A stretch of 64,000 nt of DNA from Lachnospiraceae bacterium AC2012 (GCA_000702525.1 JNIN01000001.1:1808501-1872500), one strand, 5' to 3'. Shown: positions 47,317-56,869, counted from the first letter of the stretch. Made by a program: numbers and translations. Notes: generated by a model from the letters alone, not told the origin.

Positions 47317-47418
47317 ATGAAACGTAAACAAAAGAGAAACCGTATCATCGCCGGTGTTTTATCTATGGCATTAATTGGCGCAATGTTGTTTACTTTAGTT
47401 GCGTCTTACTTCATCTAA
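47317..47418 (+). CDS. Small membrane protein of 33 residues
   Basis: ATG 47317 to TAA 47418 encodes a basic N terminus (MKRKQKRNR) followed by a single hydrophobic helix (IIAGVLSMALIGAMLFTLV). ATAAGAGGTG upstream is an acceptable ribosome-binding site. The pattern (positive head, one helix, short tail) is that of a real single-pass small protein. No homologue is known to me. Confidence 0.55.
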   Translation: MKRKQKRNRIIAGVLSMALIGAMLFTLVASYFI

Positions 47419-47562
47419 AAATATACTAAATGCGCGGTTTTCCGTCAAACATATTAGTGAATATTTAACTTGCAATGACGGCGCGGTTTTTTGTAAAATT
47501 AGTAGATGAATTTTTGGTTTAGAAGCAGTAAAACTAGCATATAGAACTAGTATAAAAAGGCA

Positions 47563-49149
47563 ATGGAAATGAAGATTAAGAAAATACTTAGTATTGGTTT
47601 TTTAGCGGGTGCAATGGTTCTTACAATGCCATTTGCACTGCAGCGTGTTTATGCAGAAGAATCTGCATCAGAAACGACAGAAAGTGCAGAGGATGCAGTG
47701 GTTCCGGATGGTGTATCTGTGCAGGGCATGGACGTTTCCGGGATGACATATGACGAAGTGAATGAAGTTGTTGACGATTATCTCGCACAGTTTGATGACG
47801 TGGAATTCACATTGACGGCAGGCGATAAGAATATCACGGTAGATAGCTCGGATTTAGGATTGACATCAAGTACCGATGTTGCGACAAAGGCATTGAACTA
47901 TGGCAAGTCCGGGAATCTGTTAGAGCGCTATATGGATCAGAAGGATCTGGAATCCGGTGATGGGAAAGATTTCTCTGTAAGTCTTACAACAGATACCTCT
48001 ACGGTAAAGCAGCTGTTAAGTGACAACGAAAGTGAATTGAATACCGAAGCCAGTGATTCTACATTGAAACATGAGAATGGCAAGTTTACTTATGTTGCCG
48101 GAACATCGGGCGTCACGGTGAAGATTAATAAATCTGCGACTGCAATTGCAGATTATATTTCGAATGACTGGGATGGCAAGGATGCAGAGATTGCACTTGT
48201 GACAGAGGAGACAGCACCAAAGGGTTCCGAAGAGGAACTCTCTGTGATTCAGGATGTCCTTGGAACGTATTCCACAGATTACAGTTCTTCCTCTGCAGCA
48301 CGTAAGACGAATGTTGCTAATGGTGCGAGCAAGCTGAATGGCATCGTGCTCTATCCGGGCGAGACCATCTCTGTTGCTGAGAATTTAAATCCTATGACGG
48401 CGGAAAATGGTTACGCACTTGCGGCCTCTTACGAGAATGGTACCACGGTAGAAACCTATGGTGGTGGTATCTGTCAGGTATCAACTACACTTTACAATGC
48501 CGTTATGAGAGCAGAACTGGAAATCGTGACGCGAGCATCACATTCTATGATCGTTACTTATGTGGAACCTTCGATGGATGCTGCGATTGCAGGTACATCC
48601 AAGGATTTCCAGTTTAAGAATAATCAGGACTATCCGGTTTATATCGAGAGTTCAACCAATGGAAGTACGATTACCTTTACAATCTATGGTAAGGAAACAA
48701 GAGATTCCAATCGTACCGTTACATTTGAATCAGAAGTAACGAGCCAGACAGATCCAGCGACAGAGTATGTAGCTGCGACGGATCAGGCGATTGGCTATTT
48801 TGCGACAACACAAAAGGCGCATACGGGATATACAGCAAAACTCTGGAAGATCGTCACAGTAGACGGTGTAGAGCAGAGTCGAGATGTATATAATAATAGT
48901 ACATATAAAGTATCGAATAAGATTGTATCGGTTGGTGTGGCGTCGGATAATGCCGAGGCGACAGCAGCTGTGAATGCAGCAATTGCAACGCAGGATGAAG
49001 CAACCATCAAGGCGGCGATTGCACAATGGTCTGGAGCTGCGGCAACAACAACCACAGATCCGGCAGCAACTACAACTACAGATCCGGCTGCAGTAGCAAC
49101 ACCAGATGCTACGACAACGGAACCAACAACTGGAGAAGTAACGCAATAA
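47563..49149 (+). CDS. VanW-family cell-wall protein
   Basis: A secreted or wall-associated protein of 528 residues. It has a signal peptide at 1-31 (cleavage near VYAEE) and a peptidoglycan-binding-like YoaR region at about 50-230. A VanW domain at about 255-390 includes VLYPGETISVAENLNPMT and ETYGGGICQVSTTLYNAVMR, and a G5-like beta region follows. The last 45 residues are low-complexity Thr/Ala/Pro repeats (TTTTDPAA twice), probably a wall-spanning linker. Function of the family is uncertain. Confidence 0.9.
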   Translation: MEMKIKKILSIGFLAGAMVLTMPFALQRVYAEESASETTESAEDAVVPDGVSVQGMDVSGMTYDEVNEVVDDYLAQFDDVEFTLTAGDKNITVDSSDLGLTSSTDVATKALNYGKSGNLLERYMDQKDLESGDGKDFSVSLTTDTSTVKQLLSDNESELNTEASDSTLKHENGKFTYVAGTSGVTVKINKSATAIADYISNDWDGKDAEIALVTEETAPKGSEEELSVIQDVLGTYSTDYSSSSAARKTNVANGASKLNGIVLYPGETISVAENLNPMTAENGYALAASYENGTTVETYGGGICQVSTTLYNAVMRAELEIVTRASHSMIVTYVEPSMDAAIAGTSKDFQFKNNQDYPVYIESSTNGSTITFTIYGKETRDSNRTVTFESEVTSQTDPATEYVAATDQAIGYFATTQKAHTGYTAKLWKIVTVDGVEQSRDVYNNSTYKVSNKIVSVGVASDNAEATAAVNAAIATQDEATIKAAIAQWSGAAATTTTDPAATTTTDPAAVATPDATTTEPTTGEVTQ

Positions 49150-49191
49150 GGTCTATAGTAGTGGTTAGATACACGTCGACATAGTAGAGAG

Positions 49192-49217
49192 GGCTGCCCC
49201 GGAATTCCGGGACAGCC
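49192..49217. other. Palindromic hairpin before the PurM-like gene
   Basis: GGCTGCCCCGGA and TCCGGGACAGCC pair around an AATT centre over 11-12 positions with one mismatch. There is no T tract, only TATACGCG, so it is probably a leader or mRNA-stability hairpin, 27 bases upstream of the next start. Confidence 0.5.
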
Positions 49218-49243
49218 TATACGCGTATTTAGAGAGGCATAAA

Positions 49244-50227
49244 ATGGAAGTAGGAAAAGTACCAGAGAACGTGCTGAAACGTTCAGTATTGAAGAAGTTA
49301 TATAACAAGCGTCCCGAGGTTGTTTTGGGCGCTGGAATTGGTGAAGATTGCGCAGTAATCGAACTTTCGGATGATGAGCAATTTGTCATTTCTTCGGATC
49401 CGATTACGGGAACGGTCGAGGATATTGGAACGCTTGCCGTACAGGTGACGGTGAATGATTTATCTGCAGCGGGAGCAGAACCGGTTGGTATCTTGCTTAC
49501 GGTGTTACTTCCGGAAGGTACCAGAGAGATCAAGTTAAAGCAAGTGATGGCGGATGTCAGTGCGGCATGTACCAAGGCCAATGTGCAGGTCATGGGTGGA
49601 CATACGGAAGTTACAAAAGCAGTCAATCAGATTGTGTTATCTGTGACTGGTGTGGGAAAGGTGAAGAAGGGCAGAATCATCTCAACGGCTGGTGCGAAGC
49701 CGGGGATGGACTTCGTTATTTCCAAGTGGGTCGGTTTAGAAGGTACTTCGATTATTGCCAAAGAAAGAGAAGAGAAGCTCCTAGAGAGACTTCCGGCAAG
49801 CCTTGTTCGCGATGCCAAGAATTTTGATCAATATCTCTCCGTTCAGGCGGAGGCAGCTGTCGCGGTGCAGCATGGTGTGAAAGCCATGCATGATATTACG
49901 GAGGGCGGCGTTTTCGGAGCTTTATGGGAGATGGCGGAAGCATCTTCTGTGGGCTGCGAAATTGATATTAAGAAGATTCCAATTAAGCAGGAAACGATTG
50001 AAATCTGTGAGCAGTTTGGATTGAATCCGTATAAGTTAATTAGTAGTGGTTCCATGCTTATGGCGACAGAGGATGGTGTTGGACTGGTGCAGGCGCTGAA
50101 GCAGGCGGGAATCCATGCAGCAGTTGTCGGTAAGGCGACAAACAGTAATGACCGCGTGATTTTAAATGACGGGGAACGAAGATTCTTAGAGCCGCCAAAG
50201 GTCGATGAACTCTATTGTATTGACTAA
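49244..50227 (+). CDS. PurM/HypE-like AIR-synthase-related protein
   Basis: A stand-alone ATP-dependent enzyme of the PurM/HypE/SelD fold, 327 residues. The N-terminal half has LGAGIGEDCAVIELSDDE near residue 28, VNDLSAAGAEPVGILLTVL near 85 and the ATP loop MGGHTEVTKAVNQ near 117. The C-terminal half has MHDITEGGVFGALWEMAEAS near 213. It lacks the HypE C-terminal PRxC tail, and no hydrogenase genes are near, so it is probably not HypE. Its substrate is unknown. It precedes an Lrp gene. Confidence 0.85.
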   Translation: MEVGKVPENVLKRSVLKKLYNKRPEVVLGAGIGEDCAVIELSDDEQFVISSDPITGTVEDIGTLAVQVTVNDLSAAGAEPVGILLTVLLPEGTREIKLKQVMADVSAACTKANVQVMGGHTEVTKAVNQIVLSVTGVGKVKKGRIISTAGAKPGMDFVISKWVGLEGTSIIAKEREEKLLERLPASLVRDAKNFDQYLSVQAEAAVAVQHGVKAMHDITEGGVFGALWEMAEASSVGCEIDIKKIPIKQETIEICEQFGLNPYKLISSGSMLMATEDGVGLVQALKQAGIHAAVVGKATNSNDRVILNDGERRFLEPPKVDELYCID

Positions 50228-50265
50228 TACAATTCGGATAGAAAAGGAAAAGAAAGGAAAAAAAG

Positions 50266-50754
50266 ATGACAATTCAGGAAAAGATTTTAAATTATATCGA
50301 AAAGAACAGTCGCATTGATTTACATGAGCTTGCGATTATTCTTGGAGAAGACGAGACAGTCGTATTAAATACACTGGAGGAAATGGAAACGAACCACATC
50401 ATCTGTGGTTATCATACACTCATCAATTGGGAAAAAGCCGGTGTGGAGAAAGTAACCGCTATGATTGAAGTACGAGTTACTCCACAGAGAGGTATGGGAT
50501 TCGATAAGGTGGCACAGCATATCTATAATTATCCGGAAGTACAGTCTGTATATCTGATTTCCGGCGGATTTGATTTTATGGTAACGCTGGAAGGTAAGAC
50601 GCTTCGTGAGATTGCAAACTTCGTATCCGATAAGCTCTCCACATTGGATTCTGTCCTCAGTACCAAGACCAACTTTATCTTAAAGAAGTACAAGGATCAC
50701 GGTACGATTATGGCAGAGCAGCCAAAAGATGAAAGGATGAAGATGTCATTATGA
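50266..50754 (+). CDS. Lrp/AsnC family transcriptional regulator
   Basis: A 162-residue regulator with an N-terminal winged helix (ILNYIEKNSRIDLHELAIIL) and a C-terminal RAM ligand domain (VQSVYLISGGFDFMVTLEGK). It overlaps the aminotransferase start by four bases, an arrangement common for an Lrp regulator that senses amino acids and controls its neighbour. RBS AAAGGAAAAAAAG. Confidence 0.92.
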   Translation: MTIQEKILNYIEKNSRIDLHELAIILGEDETVVLNTLEEMETNHIICGYHTLINWEKAGVEKVTAMIEVRVTPQRGMGFDKVAQHIYNYPEVQSVYLISGGFDFMVTLEGKTLREIANFVSDKLSTLDSVLSTKTNFILKKYKDHGTIMAEQPKDERMKMSL

Positions 50755-51920
50755 GAAATCCATTATCCCAGACGATTACGAACATACAGCCATCCGGTAT
50801 CCGTAAATTCTTTGATATCGTTAACGAGATGGAAGATGCAATCTCGCTCGGCGTAGGGGAACCGGATTTCGATACACCATGGAGAATCCGCGATGAAGCG
50901 ATTTATTCTCTGGAGCAGGGTAGAACCTTCTATACCTCGAATTCCGGTTTGAAGGAATTGAAAGAGGAGATCTGCAATTACTTAGAGCGTAAGTATGATT
51001 TGCAATATCGAGCAACTTCTGAAATTATGATTACGGTTGGTGGCTCAGAGGCGATTGATATTGCACTTCGCGCCATGCTGGATCCGGGGGATGAAGTCCT
51101 GATTCCGCAGCCAAGCTATGTAAGTTATGAACCATGTACGATTTTGGCGAATGGTAAGCCGGTCATCATCAATCTGAAGGAAGAGAATGATTTCCGATTG
51201 ACAGCGAAGGAAGTGGAAGAGGCCATCACGGATAAGACGAAAATCCTGATTCTTCCATTTCCAAATAATCCGACAGGAGCGGTATTGGAACAGAAGGATC
51301 TCGAGGAGATTGCCAAGGTTGTCATCGAGCATGATCTCTTCGTTATGACGGATGAAATCTATTCGGAATTGACCTATCTGGAGAAGCATGTTTCGATTGC
51401 ATCGCTTCCAGGTATGAAAGAGCGTACTGTCTATATCAACGGTTTTTCCAAGGCATTTGCCATGACGGGATGGAGACTTGGATACGCCTGCGCACCAAAG
51501 GAAATCATCGAGCAGATGTTGAAGATTCATCAGTTTGCGATTATGTGTGCGCCTACGACAAGCCAGTATGCGGCTGTGGAGGCTGTGAAAAATTGTGAGG
51601 AAGAAGTACAGAATATGCGCGAGGAATATAATGAACGTCGCCGCTATCTCGTACATCGATTTAAGAAGATGGGCCTGCAATGTTTCGAACCATTTGGCGC
51701 ATTCTACATCTTCCCATCCATCAAGGAGTTTGGTTTGACTTCAGATGAGTTTGCAACACAGTTCTTGCAGTCGAAGAAGGTTGCCGTTGTACCGGGTACA
51801 GCATTCGGTGCCTGCGGAGAAGGATTTATTCGTATTTCCTATGCCTACTCTCTGGATAATCTGAAGATTGCATTAGACCGAATGGAAGAATTCGTAAAGG
51901 AACTTCGCGAGAAGAAATAA
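50751..51920 (+). CDS. PLP-dependent class I/II aminotransferase
   Basis: A fold-type I aminotransferase of 389 residues. AISLGVGEPDFDTPWRIRDE lies near residue 30 and NPTGAVLEQKDLEEI near 173. The Schiff-base lysine is in INGFSKAFAMTGWRLGY near 237, and the conserved Arg is in FIRISYAYS near 370. It resembles aspartate/aromatic or alanine-type enzymes of the PatA group. The donor is not certain. It is coupled to the Lrp gene. Confidence 0.93.
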   Translation: MRNPLSQTITNIQPSGIRKFFDIVNEMEDAISLGVGEPDFDTPWRIRDEAIYSLEQGRTFYTSNSGLKELKEEICNYLERKYDLQYRATSEIMITVGGSEAIDIALRAMLDPGDEVLIPQPSYVSYEPCTILANGKPVIINLKEENDFRLTAKEVEEAITDKTKILILPFPNNPTGAVLEQKDLEEIAKVVIEHDLFVMTDEIYSELTYLEKHVSIASLPGMKERTVYINGFSKAFAMTGWRLGYACAPKEIIEQMLKIHQFAIMCAPTTSQYAAVEAVKNCEEEVQNMREEYNERRRYLVHRFKKMGLQCFEPFGAFYIFPSIKEFGLTSDEFATQFLQSKKVAVVPGTAFGACGEGFIRISYAYSLDNLKIALDRMEEFVKELREKK

Positions 51921-51950
51921 AAATAGTATTAGAAAGAAGTGTTAGAAATT

Positions 51951-52448
51951 ATGGCACAGTTAAATGTGGTTCTTTTTGAACCGGAAATCCCAGCAAATAC
52001 AGGAAATATTGGTAGAACTTGTGTGGCTACCAATACCAGACTTCACTTGATTGAACCTCTGGGATTTCGACTCAATGATAAAACAGTAAAGAGAGCCGGA
52101 ATGGATTATTGGCAGGATCTGGACGTGATCCGTTATGATGATTGGGATGACTTCTGCGAGAAGAATCCGGATGCCAAGATTTATATGGCAACAACAAAGG
52201 CAAAGCATACTTATACCGAAGTGGAATTTGAACCGGATTGTTATATTATGTTTGGAAAAGAAAGTGCTGGTATTCCGGAGGAAATCCTGGTGCAGCATCC
52301 GGACACTTCCATCCGTATTCCTATGGTGGGAGAGACGAGATCATTGAACCTCTCCAATTCGGTAGCGATTGTTTTATATGAGGCATTGCGCCAGAATAAC
52401 TTCGATCATATGAAATTAGAGGGCGATTTGCATAGACTTCATTGGTAG
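51951..52448 (+). CDS. trmL: tRNA (cytidine(34)-2'-O)-methyltransferase
   Basis: A SPOUT methyltransferase acting on the tRNA wobble position. The product is 165 residues from ATG 51951 (MAQLNVVLFEPEIPANTGNI); a GTG four codons upstream is possible. The knotted SAM site comprises MFGKESAGIPEEIL near residue 100 and IPMVGETRSLNLSNSVAIVL near 122. It lies 19-31 bases after the aminotransferase. Confidence 0.93.
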   Translation: MAQLNVVLFEPEIPANTGNIGRTCVATNTRLHLIEPLGFRLNDKTVKRAGMDYWQDLDVIRYDDWDDFCEKNPDAKIYMATTKAKHTYTEVEFEPDCYIMFGKESAGIPEEILVQHPDTSIRIPMVGETRSLNLSNSVAIVLYEALRQNNFDHMKLEGDLHRLHW

Positions 52449-52481
52449 GTTAAGCATTTTTCGTAAGTAAGGAAATCATAG

Positions 52482-53339
52482 ATGAGTTTTATTGAAGCAA
52501 AAAATTTAGTGCATGAATATTTCCGAAGAGATGAAGATGACAATGTGGTAGACGTTTTGACAGCGGTAGACAATGTGGATCTGCATGTGGAAGCCGGGCA
52601 GTTCATCTCGATTCTCGGACATAATGGTTCGGGAAAGTCGACGTTGGCGAAGCACTTGAATGTACTTTTGACGCCATCCTCAGGCAGTCTCTTTATCGAT
52701 GGAAAAGATGCAAGTGACGAGAAGAATACGCTGAAGATCAGACAGAATGCCGGTATGGTATTTCAGAATCCGGACAACCAGATTATCGCGAGTGTTGTTG
52801 AGGAAGATGTGGCATTTGGTCCGGAGAATATCGGTGTTCCTACGGATGAAATCTGGGAGCGTGTCGAGAAGTCTCTGAAGGCCGTTGGCATGTGGGACTA
52901 TAGAGAGCACTCTCCGAATAAGTTGTCTGGTGGACAGAAGCAGCGTGTTGCCATTGCGGGTGTGATGGCGATGGAGCCGAAATGTATCGTATTGGATGAA
53001 CCGACAGCGATGCTGGATCCGGATGGACGTAAGGAAGTTTTGGATGCGGTGCACGAATTGAATAAGAAAAAGGGCGTAACCATTATTTTGATTACGCACT
53101 ATATGGAAGAAGTCGTTGGTTCGGATTACGTATTCGTTATGGACAAGGGTAGCGTTGTGATGCAGGGTACACCGAGAGAGATTTTCTCGGATGTGGAGAC
53201 CTTGAAGGCACATCGACTGGATGTGCCACAGATTACAGAGCTCGCTTATGAATTGAAGAAATCCGGCGTGGATTTGCCGGATGGCATCCTGACCAGACAG
53301 GAATTATTAGAGGCACTTCGTTATCTGGATGAAAATTAG
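52482..53339 (+). CDS. ecfA1: ECF transporter ATPase EcfA1
   Basis: One of the two ATPases of the shared energy-coupling module used by many vitamin-specific S components. The 285-residue product has Walker [10 protein letters not shown] near residue 43, signature [13 protein letters not shown] near 146 and Walker [13 protein letters not shown] near 170. It begins the ecfA1-ecfA2-ecfT-truA row. Confidence 0.96.
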   Translation: MSFIEAKNLVHEYFRRDEDDNVVDVLTAVDNVDLHVEAGQFISILGHNGSGKSTLAKHLNVLLTPSSGSLFIDGKDASDEKNTLKIRQNAGMVFQNPDNQIIASVVEEDVAFGPENIGVPTDEIWERVEKSLKAVGMWDYREHSPNKLSGGQKQRVAIAGVMAMEPKCIVLDEPTAMLDPDGRKEVLDAVHELNKKKGVTIILITHYMEEVVGSDYVFVMDKGSVVMQGTPREIFSDVETLKAHRLDVPQITELAYELKKSGVDLPDGILTRQELLEALRYLDEN

Positions 53340-53357
53340 ATTTCTAGGGAATGGATT

Positions 53358-54209
53358 ATGGCACTGGAATTAAGAGATATAACATATAAATATAGCGCAG
53401 GAACGGCGTATGAGATTACGGCATTAGATCATATCAACGTAACATTTCCGGACGGAGAATTTATCGGAATCATCGGACATACCGGATCGGGAAAGTCGAC
53501 GTTGGTGCAGCATCTGAATGGTCTGATCAAGGCGACGTCGGGAGAAATCATCTATAATGGGCAGAATATCTACGATCCCAATTACAGTATGAAGGAACTT
53601 CGTACGCAGGTGGGGATGGTTTTTCAGTATCCGGAGCACCAGTTGTTTGAGACAACGGTGTATGATGATGTGGCATTCGGCCCGAAGAATCAGGGACTCG
53701 ATGACAAGGATGTGGCACTTCGTACGTATGAAGCGTTGGAAGCCGTAGGGTTCCCACAGGAGCTCTGTGACGTTTCTCCTTTTGAGCTTTCCGGAGGACA
53801 GAAGAGACGTGTTGCGATTGCGGGCGTCATGGCAATGAAACCGGCGGTATTGATTTTGGATGAACCTACGGCCGGATTGGATCCGATGGGAAGAGACGAA
53901 ATTCTGAATATGCTGAAGGAAACGCACGAGCGCACGGGAAATACCGTTATTTTGGTATCGCATAGTATGGAAGACGTTGCGAATTATGCGGATCGTATTG
54001 TTGTCATTGACAAGGGTCAGATCAAATACAATGATACCCCGAAGAAGGTGTTCCAGCATTACAAGGATTTGGAAGCGATGGGACTTGCGGCGCCGCAGGT
54101 AACCTATTTTATGAATGATTTGAAAAAAGCGGGAATGCCGGTTTCCACAGATGCGACCACGGTACAGGAAGCTCGCGATGAGATCTTGAAACTTATGGGA
54201 CGTAAATAA
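53358..54209 (+). CDS. ecfA2: ECF transporter ATPase EcfA2
   Basis: The partner ATPase, 283 residues. Walker A GHTGSGKST is near residue 40, signature LSGGQKRRVAIAG near 143 and Walker B LILDEPTAGLDPMG near 166. It is distinct from EcfA1 and starts 18 bases after it; the two form the heterodimeric motor. Confidence 0.96.
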   Translation: MALELRDITYKYSAGTAYEITALDHINVTFPDGEFIGIIGHTGSGKSTLVQHLNGLIKATSGEIIYNGQNIYDPNYSMKELRTQVGMVFQYPEHQLFETTVYDDVAFGPKNQGLDDKDVALRTYEALEAVGFPQELCDVSPFELSGGQKRRVAIAGVMAMKPAVLILDEPTAGLDPMGRDEILNMLKETHERTGNTVILVSHSMEDVANYADRIVVIDKGQIKYNDTPKKVFQHYKDLEAMGLAAPQVTYFMNDLKKAGMPVSTDATTVQEARDEILKLMGRK

Positions 54210-54231
54210 GAGTTAGAAGAGGAATATCTAG

Positions 54232-55032
54232 ATGCTGAGAGATATTACACTGGGCCAATATTATCCGGCGGATTCGCTGTTGCATAAATTGGACCCGAGA
54301 GTAAAGTTATTTGGAACAATGATATACATTATCAGTTTGTTTCTATTTGATAATCTATGGGGAATCCTGTGGATTACGTTATCGCTGGTTGCAGTGATAC
54401 GTATGAGCAAGGTCCCATTTTCATTTATGATCCGTGGACTTCGTTCCATCGTGATCTTGTTATTGGTTGCCGGCGTCTTCAATCTGTTTTTGACGCCCGG
54501 TGAAAAGCTGGCATCCTTCTGGATTCTTACGATTACAAAAGAAGGTGTGAAGAATGCGACGCTTATGACGATTCGAATGGTGTATCTGATTATTGGTACA
54601 TCGATTATGACATTGACAACAACACCAAACCAGTTGACGGATGGTCTGGAGAAATCACTCCACGGTCTTACCAAGCTGAATGTACCGGTGCATGAAATTG
54701 CGATGATGATGTCGATTGCCCTTCGCTTTATTCCGATTTTAATTGAAGAGACGGATAAGATTATGAAGGCGCAGATGGCGCGCGGTGCAGATTTTGAGAG
54801 CGGTAACATTTTCCAAAAGGCGAAAAATATGGTGCCGCTACTGGTACCACTTTTTGTGTCAGCATTCCGTCGCGCGTATGATTTGGCACAGGCAATGGAA
54901 GCGCGCTGTTATCATGGTGGGGAAGGCCGTACCAAGATGAAGCCGCTGCAGTATGTTTCGCGCGATCGAAATGCCTATCTTTTGATCTTGGCTTTTTTTG
55001 TGATCGTGATTGTGTTGAAAGTTGTTTTTTAG
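54232..55032 (+). CDS. ecfT: ECF transporter transmembrane protein EcfT
   Basis: The scaffold membrane protein that links the ATPases to S components. The 266-residue product has about five to six hydrophobic segments. Its two cytoplasmic coupling helices carry the Ala-Arg-Gly type signatures KAQMARGADF near residue 180 and AQAMEARCYHGGEGR near 220. No S component is encoded in this row, as expected for the shared module. Confidence 0.95.
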   Translation: MLRDITLGQYYPADSLLHKLDPRVKLFGTMIYIISLFLFDNLWGILWITLSLVAVIRMSKVPFSFMIRGLRSIVILLLVAGVFNLFLTPGEKLASFWILTITKEGVKNATLMTIRMVYLIIGTSIMTLTTTPNQLTDGLEKSLHGLTKLNVPVHEIAMMMSIALRFIPILIEETDKIMKAQMARGADFESGNIFQKAKNMVPLLVPLFVSAFRRAYDLAQAMEARCYHGGEGRTKMKPLQYVSRDRNAYLLILAFFVIVIVLKVVF

Positions 55033-55087
55033 ATGTATTAGAAGAACGTTTGCATCGAACGTTTGGATTTCTATGAAGGAGTGAACC

Positions 55088-55840
55088 ATGCGAGTAGCAA
55101 TGCGAGTTGCGTACGATGGTACGAATTATTGCGGCTGGCAGATTCAGCCGAATGGATTAACAATAGAAGAAGTTTTGAATACGACCCTGTCGGAGCTTCT
55201 CGGTGAGAAGATTGTCGTTTCCGGTGCAAGCCGCACGGATACGGGGGTGCATAGTCTTGGAAATATTGCCGTTTTCGATACGAATCATCGTATGCCGGCG
55301 GATAAGATTGCTTATGCATTGAACCAGCGATTGCCGGAAGATATTTCGATTCAGGAGTCCTGGGAGGCACCCGAAGGATGGCACCCGAGATTCGTGAAGA
55401 GTCGAAAGACCTATGAATATCGCATTTTAAATCGTAGAATGCCGCTGCCGACAGAGCGATTGTATACGTATCATTATCATTACCCGCTCGATGTCGACAA
55501 GATGAATGCCGCCATTCAGGATTTGGTGGGAGAGCATGATTTCACCAGTTTTGCCTCTGTGAAATCGCAGGTAAATAGTTTTACAAGGACGATTTATGAG
55601 GCGTCGGTCACGCGAGATGGCGACATCATAGTAATTCGCGTTACGGGAAATGGATTCCTGTATAATATGGTGCGAATTATCGCCGGAACCTTGATTGAAA
55701 TTGGAAATGATCGGCGACCGGTGACTTCCATAAGGGAAGCATTGGAAGCGAAAAATCGGTCCGCAGCCGGCCCGACGGCTCCGGCAGAGGGATTGACCAT
55801 GATTTCATGGACAGCTGAAGAAAATCTGTTGACACACTAG
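55088..55840 (+). CDS. truA: tRNA pseudouridine synthase A
   Basis: TruA makes pseudouridine at tRNA positions 38-40. The 250-residue product has MRVAYDGTNYCGWQIQ at the N terminus (a second ATG at 55097 is possible) and the catalytic Asp in SGASRTDTGVHSLGN near residue 52. The C-terminal NGFLYNMVRIIAGTLIEIG is also conserved. AAGGAG lies upstream. The rplM promoter sits at its end. Confidence 0.95.
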   Translation: MRVAMRVAYDGTNYCGWQIQPNGLTIEEVLNTTLSELLGEKIVVSGASRTDTGVHSLGNIAVFDTNHRMPADKIAYALNQRLPEDISIQESWEAPEGWHPRFVKSRKTYEYRILNRRMPLPTERLYTYHYHYPLDVDKMNAAIQDLVGEHDFTSFASVKSQVNSFTRTIYEASVTRDGDIIVIRVTGNGFLYNMVRIIAGTLIEIGNDRRPVTSIREALEAKNRSAAGPTAPAEGLTMISWTAEENLLTH

Positions 55841-55857
55841 AAATCGTGTAATATAAT
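55829..55857 (+). promoter_or_regulatory. Consensus promoter of rplM-rpsI
   Basis: TTGACA at 55829-55834 and TATAAT at 55852-55857 with a 17-base spacer. The -35 box lies inside the last codons of truA. Transcription would start near 55864, giving rplM a leader of about 130 bases. Confidence 0.9.
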
Positions 55858-55863
55858 GGTAAG

Positions 55864-55980
55864 GCTGATGTAGCTGAAAGATATGATTTCATCTAGCCCC
55901 GAAATCATATTTTGCTATAAATTAGTAGGGAATCTATATTTCGGACATTTTTATAGAGGAACTGCGAGTTTTGTATTTAA
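55864..55980 (+). promoter_or_regulatory. Structured leader of rplM, candidate L13 leader
   Basis: The leader includes the perfect ten-pair hairpin ATATGATTTC/GAAATCATAT at 55881-55910 with loop ATCTAGCCCC, followed by AT-rich sequence up to the ribosome-binding site. An autoregulatory L13 leader is known upstream of rplM in Firmicutes. Assignment to that family was not tested. Confidence 0.55.
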
Positions 55981-55994
55981 GGAGGAATATCCAG

Positions 55995-56423
55995 ATGAAG
56001 ACTTATATGCCAAACCCACAGCAGGTGGAAAGAAAATGGTATGTAGTAGACGCAGAAGGACAGACTTTAGGACGTCTTTGTTCTGAAATCGCTAAAGTAT
56101 TAAGAGGAAAGAACAAGGCTATCTTCACACCACACGCAGATTGCGGTGATTTCGTAATCGTTGTTAACGCTGAGAAGATTGCTGTAACAGGTAAGAAGTT
56201 AGACCAGAAGATTTATTATCACCATTCAGATTATGTTGGTGGTATGAAAGAAACTACTCTTAAAGACATGATCGCTAAGCATCCTGAAAGAGTTATCGAA
56301 CTTGGTGTTAAGGGAATGCTTCCAAAGGGACCTCTTGGAAGAGAGATGTACAAGAAGTTATTCGTATATGCTGGACCAGAGCACAAGCATGCTGCTCAGA
56401 AGCCAGAAGCACTTACATTTTAA
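55995..56423 (+). CDS. rplM: 50S ribosomal protein L13
   Basis: L13 is an early-assembly 50S protein. The 142-residue product starts [20 protein letters not shown] at ATG 55995, set by AAGGAGG; an upstream in-frame ATG gives a non-family leader. Conserved parts are [19 protein letters not shown] and [19 protein letters not shown]. It is followed by rpsI. Confidence 0.97.
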   Translation: MKTYMPNPQQVERKWYVVDAEGQTLGRLCSEIAKVLRGKNKAIFTPHADCGDFVIVVNAEKIAVTGKKLDQKIYYHHSDYVGGMKETTLKDMIAKHPERVIELGVKGMLPKGPLGREMYKKLFVYAGPEHKHAAQKPEALTF

Positions 56424-56443
56424 TTCGATAGGAGGGAAAGACA

Positions 56444-56839
56444 TTGGCTAATACTAATAAATATTACGGAACTGGTAGAAGAAAATCTTCCGTAGCTAGA
56501 GTATATTTAGTACCTGGAACAGGTAAGATCACAATCAACAAGAGAGATATCGATGAATATCTTGGTCTTGAAACACTCAAGGTTGTTGTACGTCAGCCAT
56601 TAGTTGCTACTGACACACTTGAGAAGTTCGACGTAATCGTTAACGTTAAGGGTGGCGGTTATACAGGACAGGCAGGAGCTATCCGTCACGGTATCGCTCG
56701 TGCATTATTAACAGTAGATGGTGATTACAGACCAGCTCTTAAGGCTGCTGGATACTTAACACGTGATCCTCGTATGAAGGAACGTAAGAAGTACGGTTTA
56801 AAGGGCGCTCGTCGTGCACCACAGTTCTCAAAGAGATAA
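56444..56839 (+). CDS. rpsI: 30S ribosomal protein S9
   Basis: S9 reaches the P site with its basic tail. The product is 131 residues, starting at TTG 56444 behind TAGGAGGG, with [16 protein letters not shown] at the N terminus and the conserved end [16 protein letters not shown]. Confidence 0.97.
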   Translation: MANTNKYYGTGRRKSSVARVYLVPGTGKITINKRDIDEYLGLETLKVVVRQPLVATDTLEKFDVIVNVKGGGYTGQAGAIRHGIARALLTVDGDYRPALKAAGYLTRDPRMKERKKYGLKGARRAPQFSKR

Positions 56840-56869
56840 TCTGCGCGTTTCTACAAGCGATGCGAATAC

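Noticed and set aside
49244-50227. HypE hydrogenase maturation protein
   Set aside because: The C-terminal PRxC motif is absent and no hydrogenase or other hyp genes are nearby.
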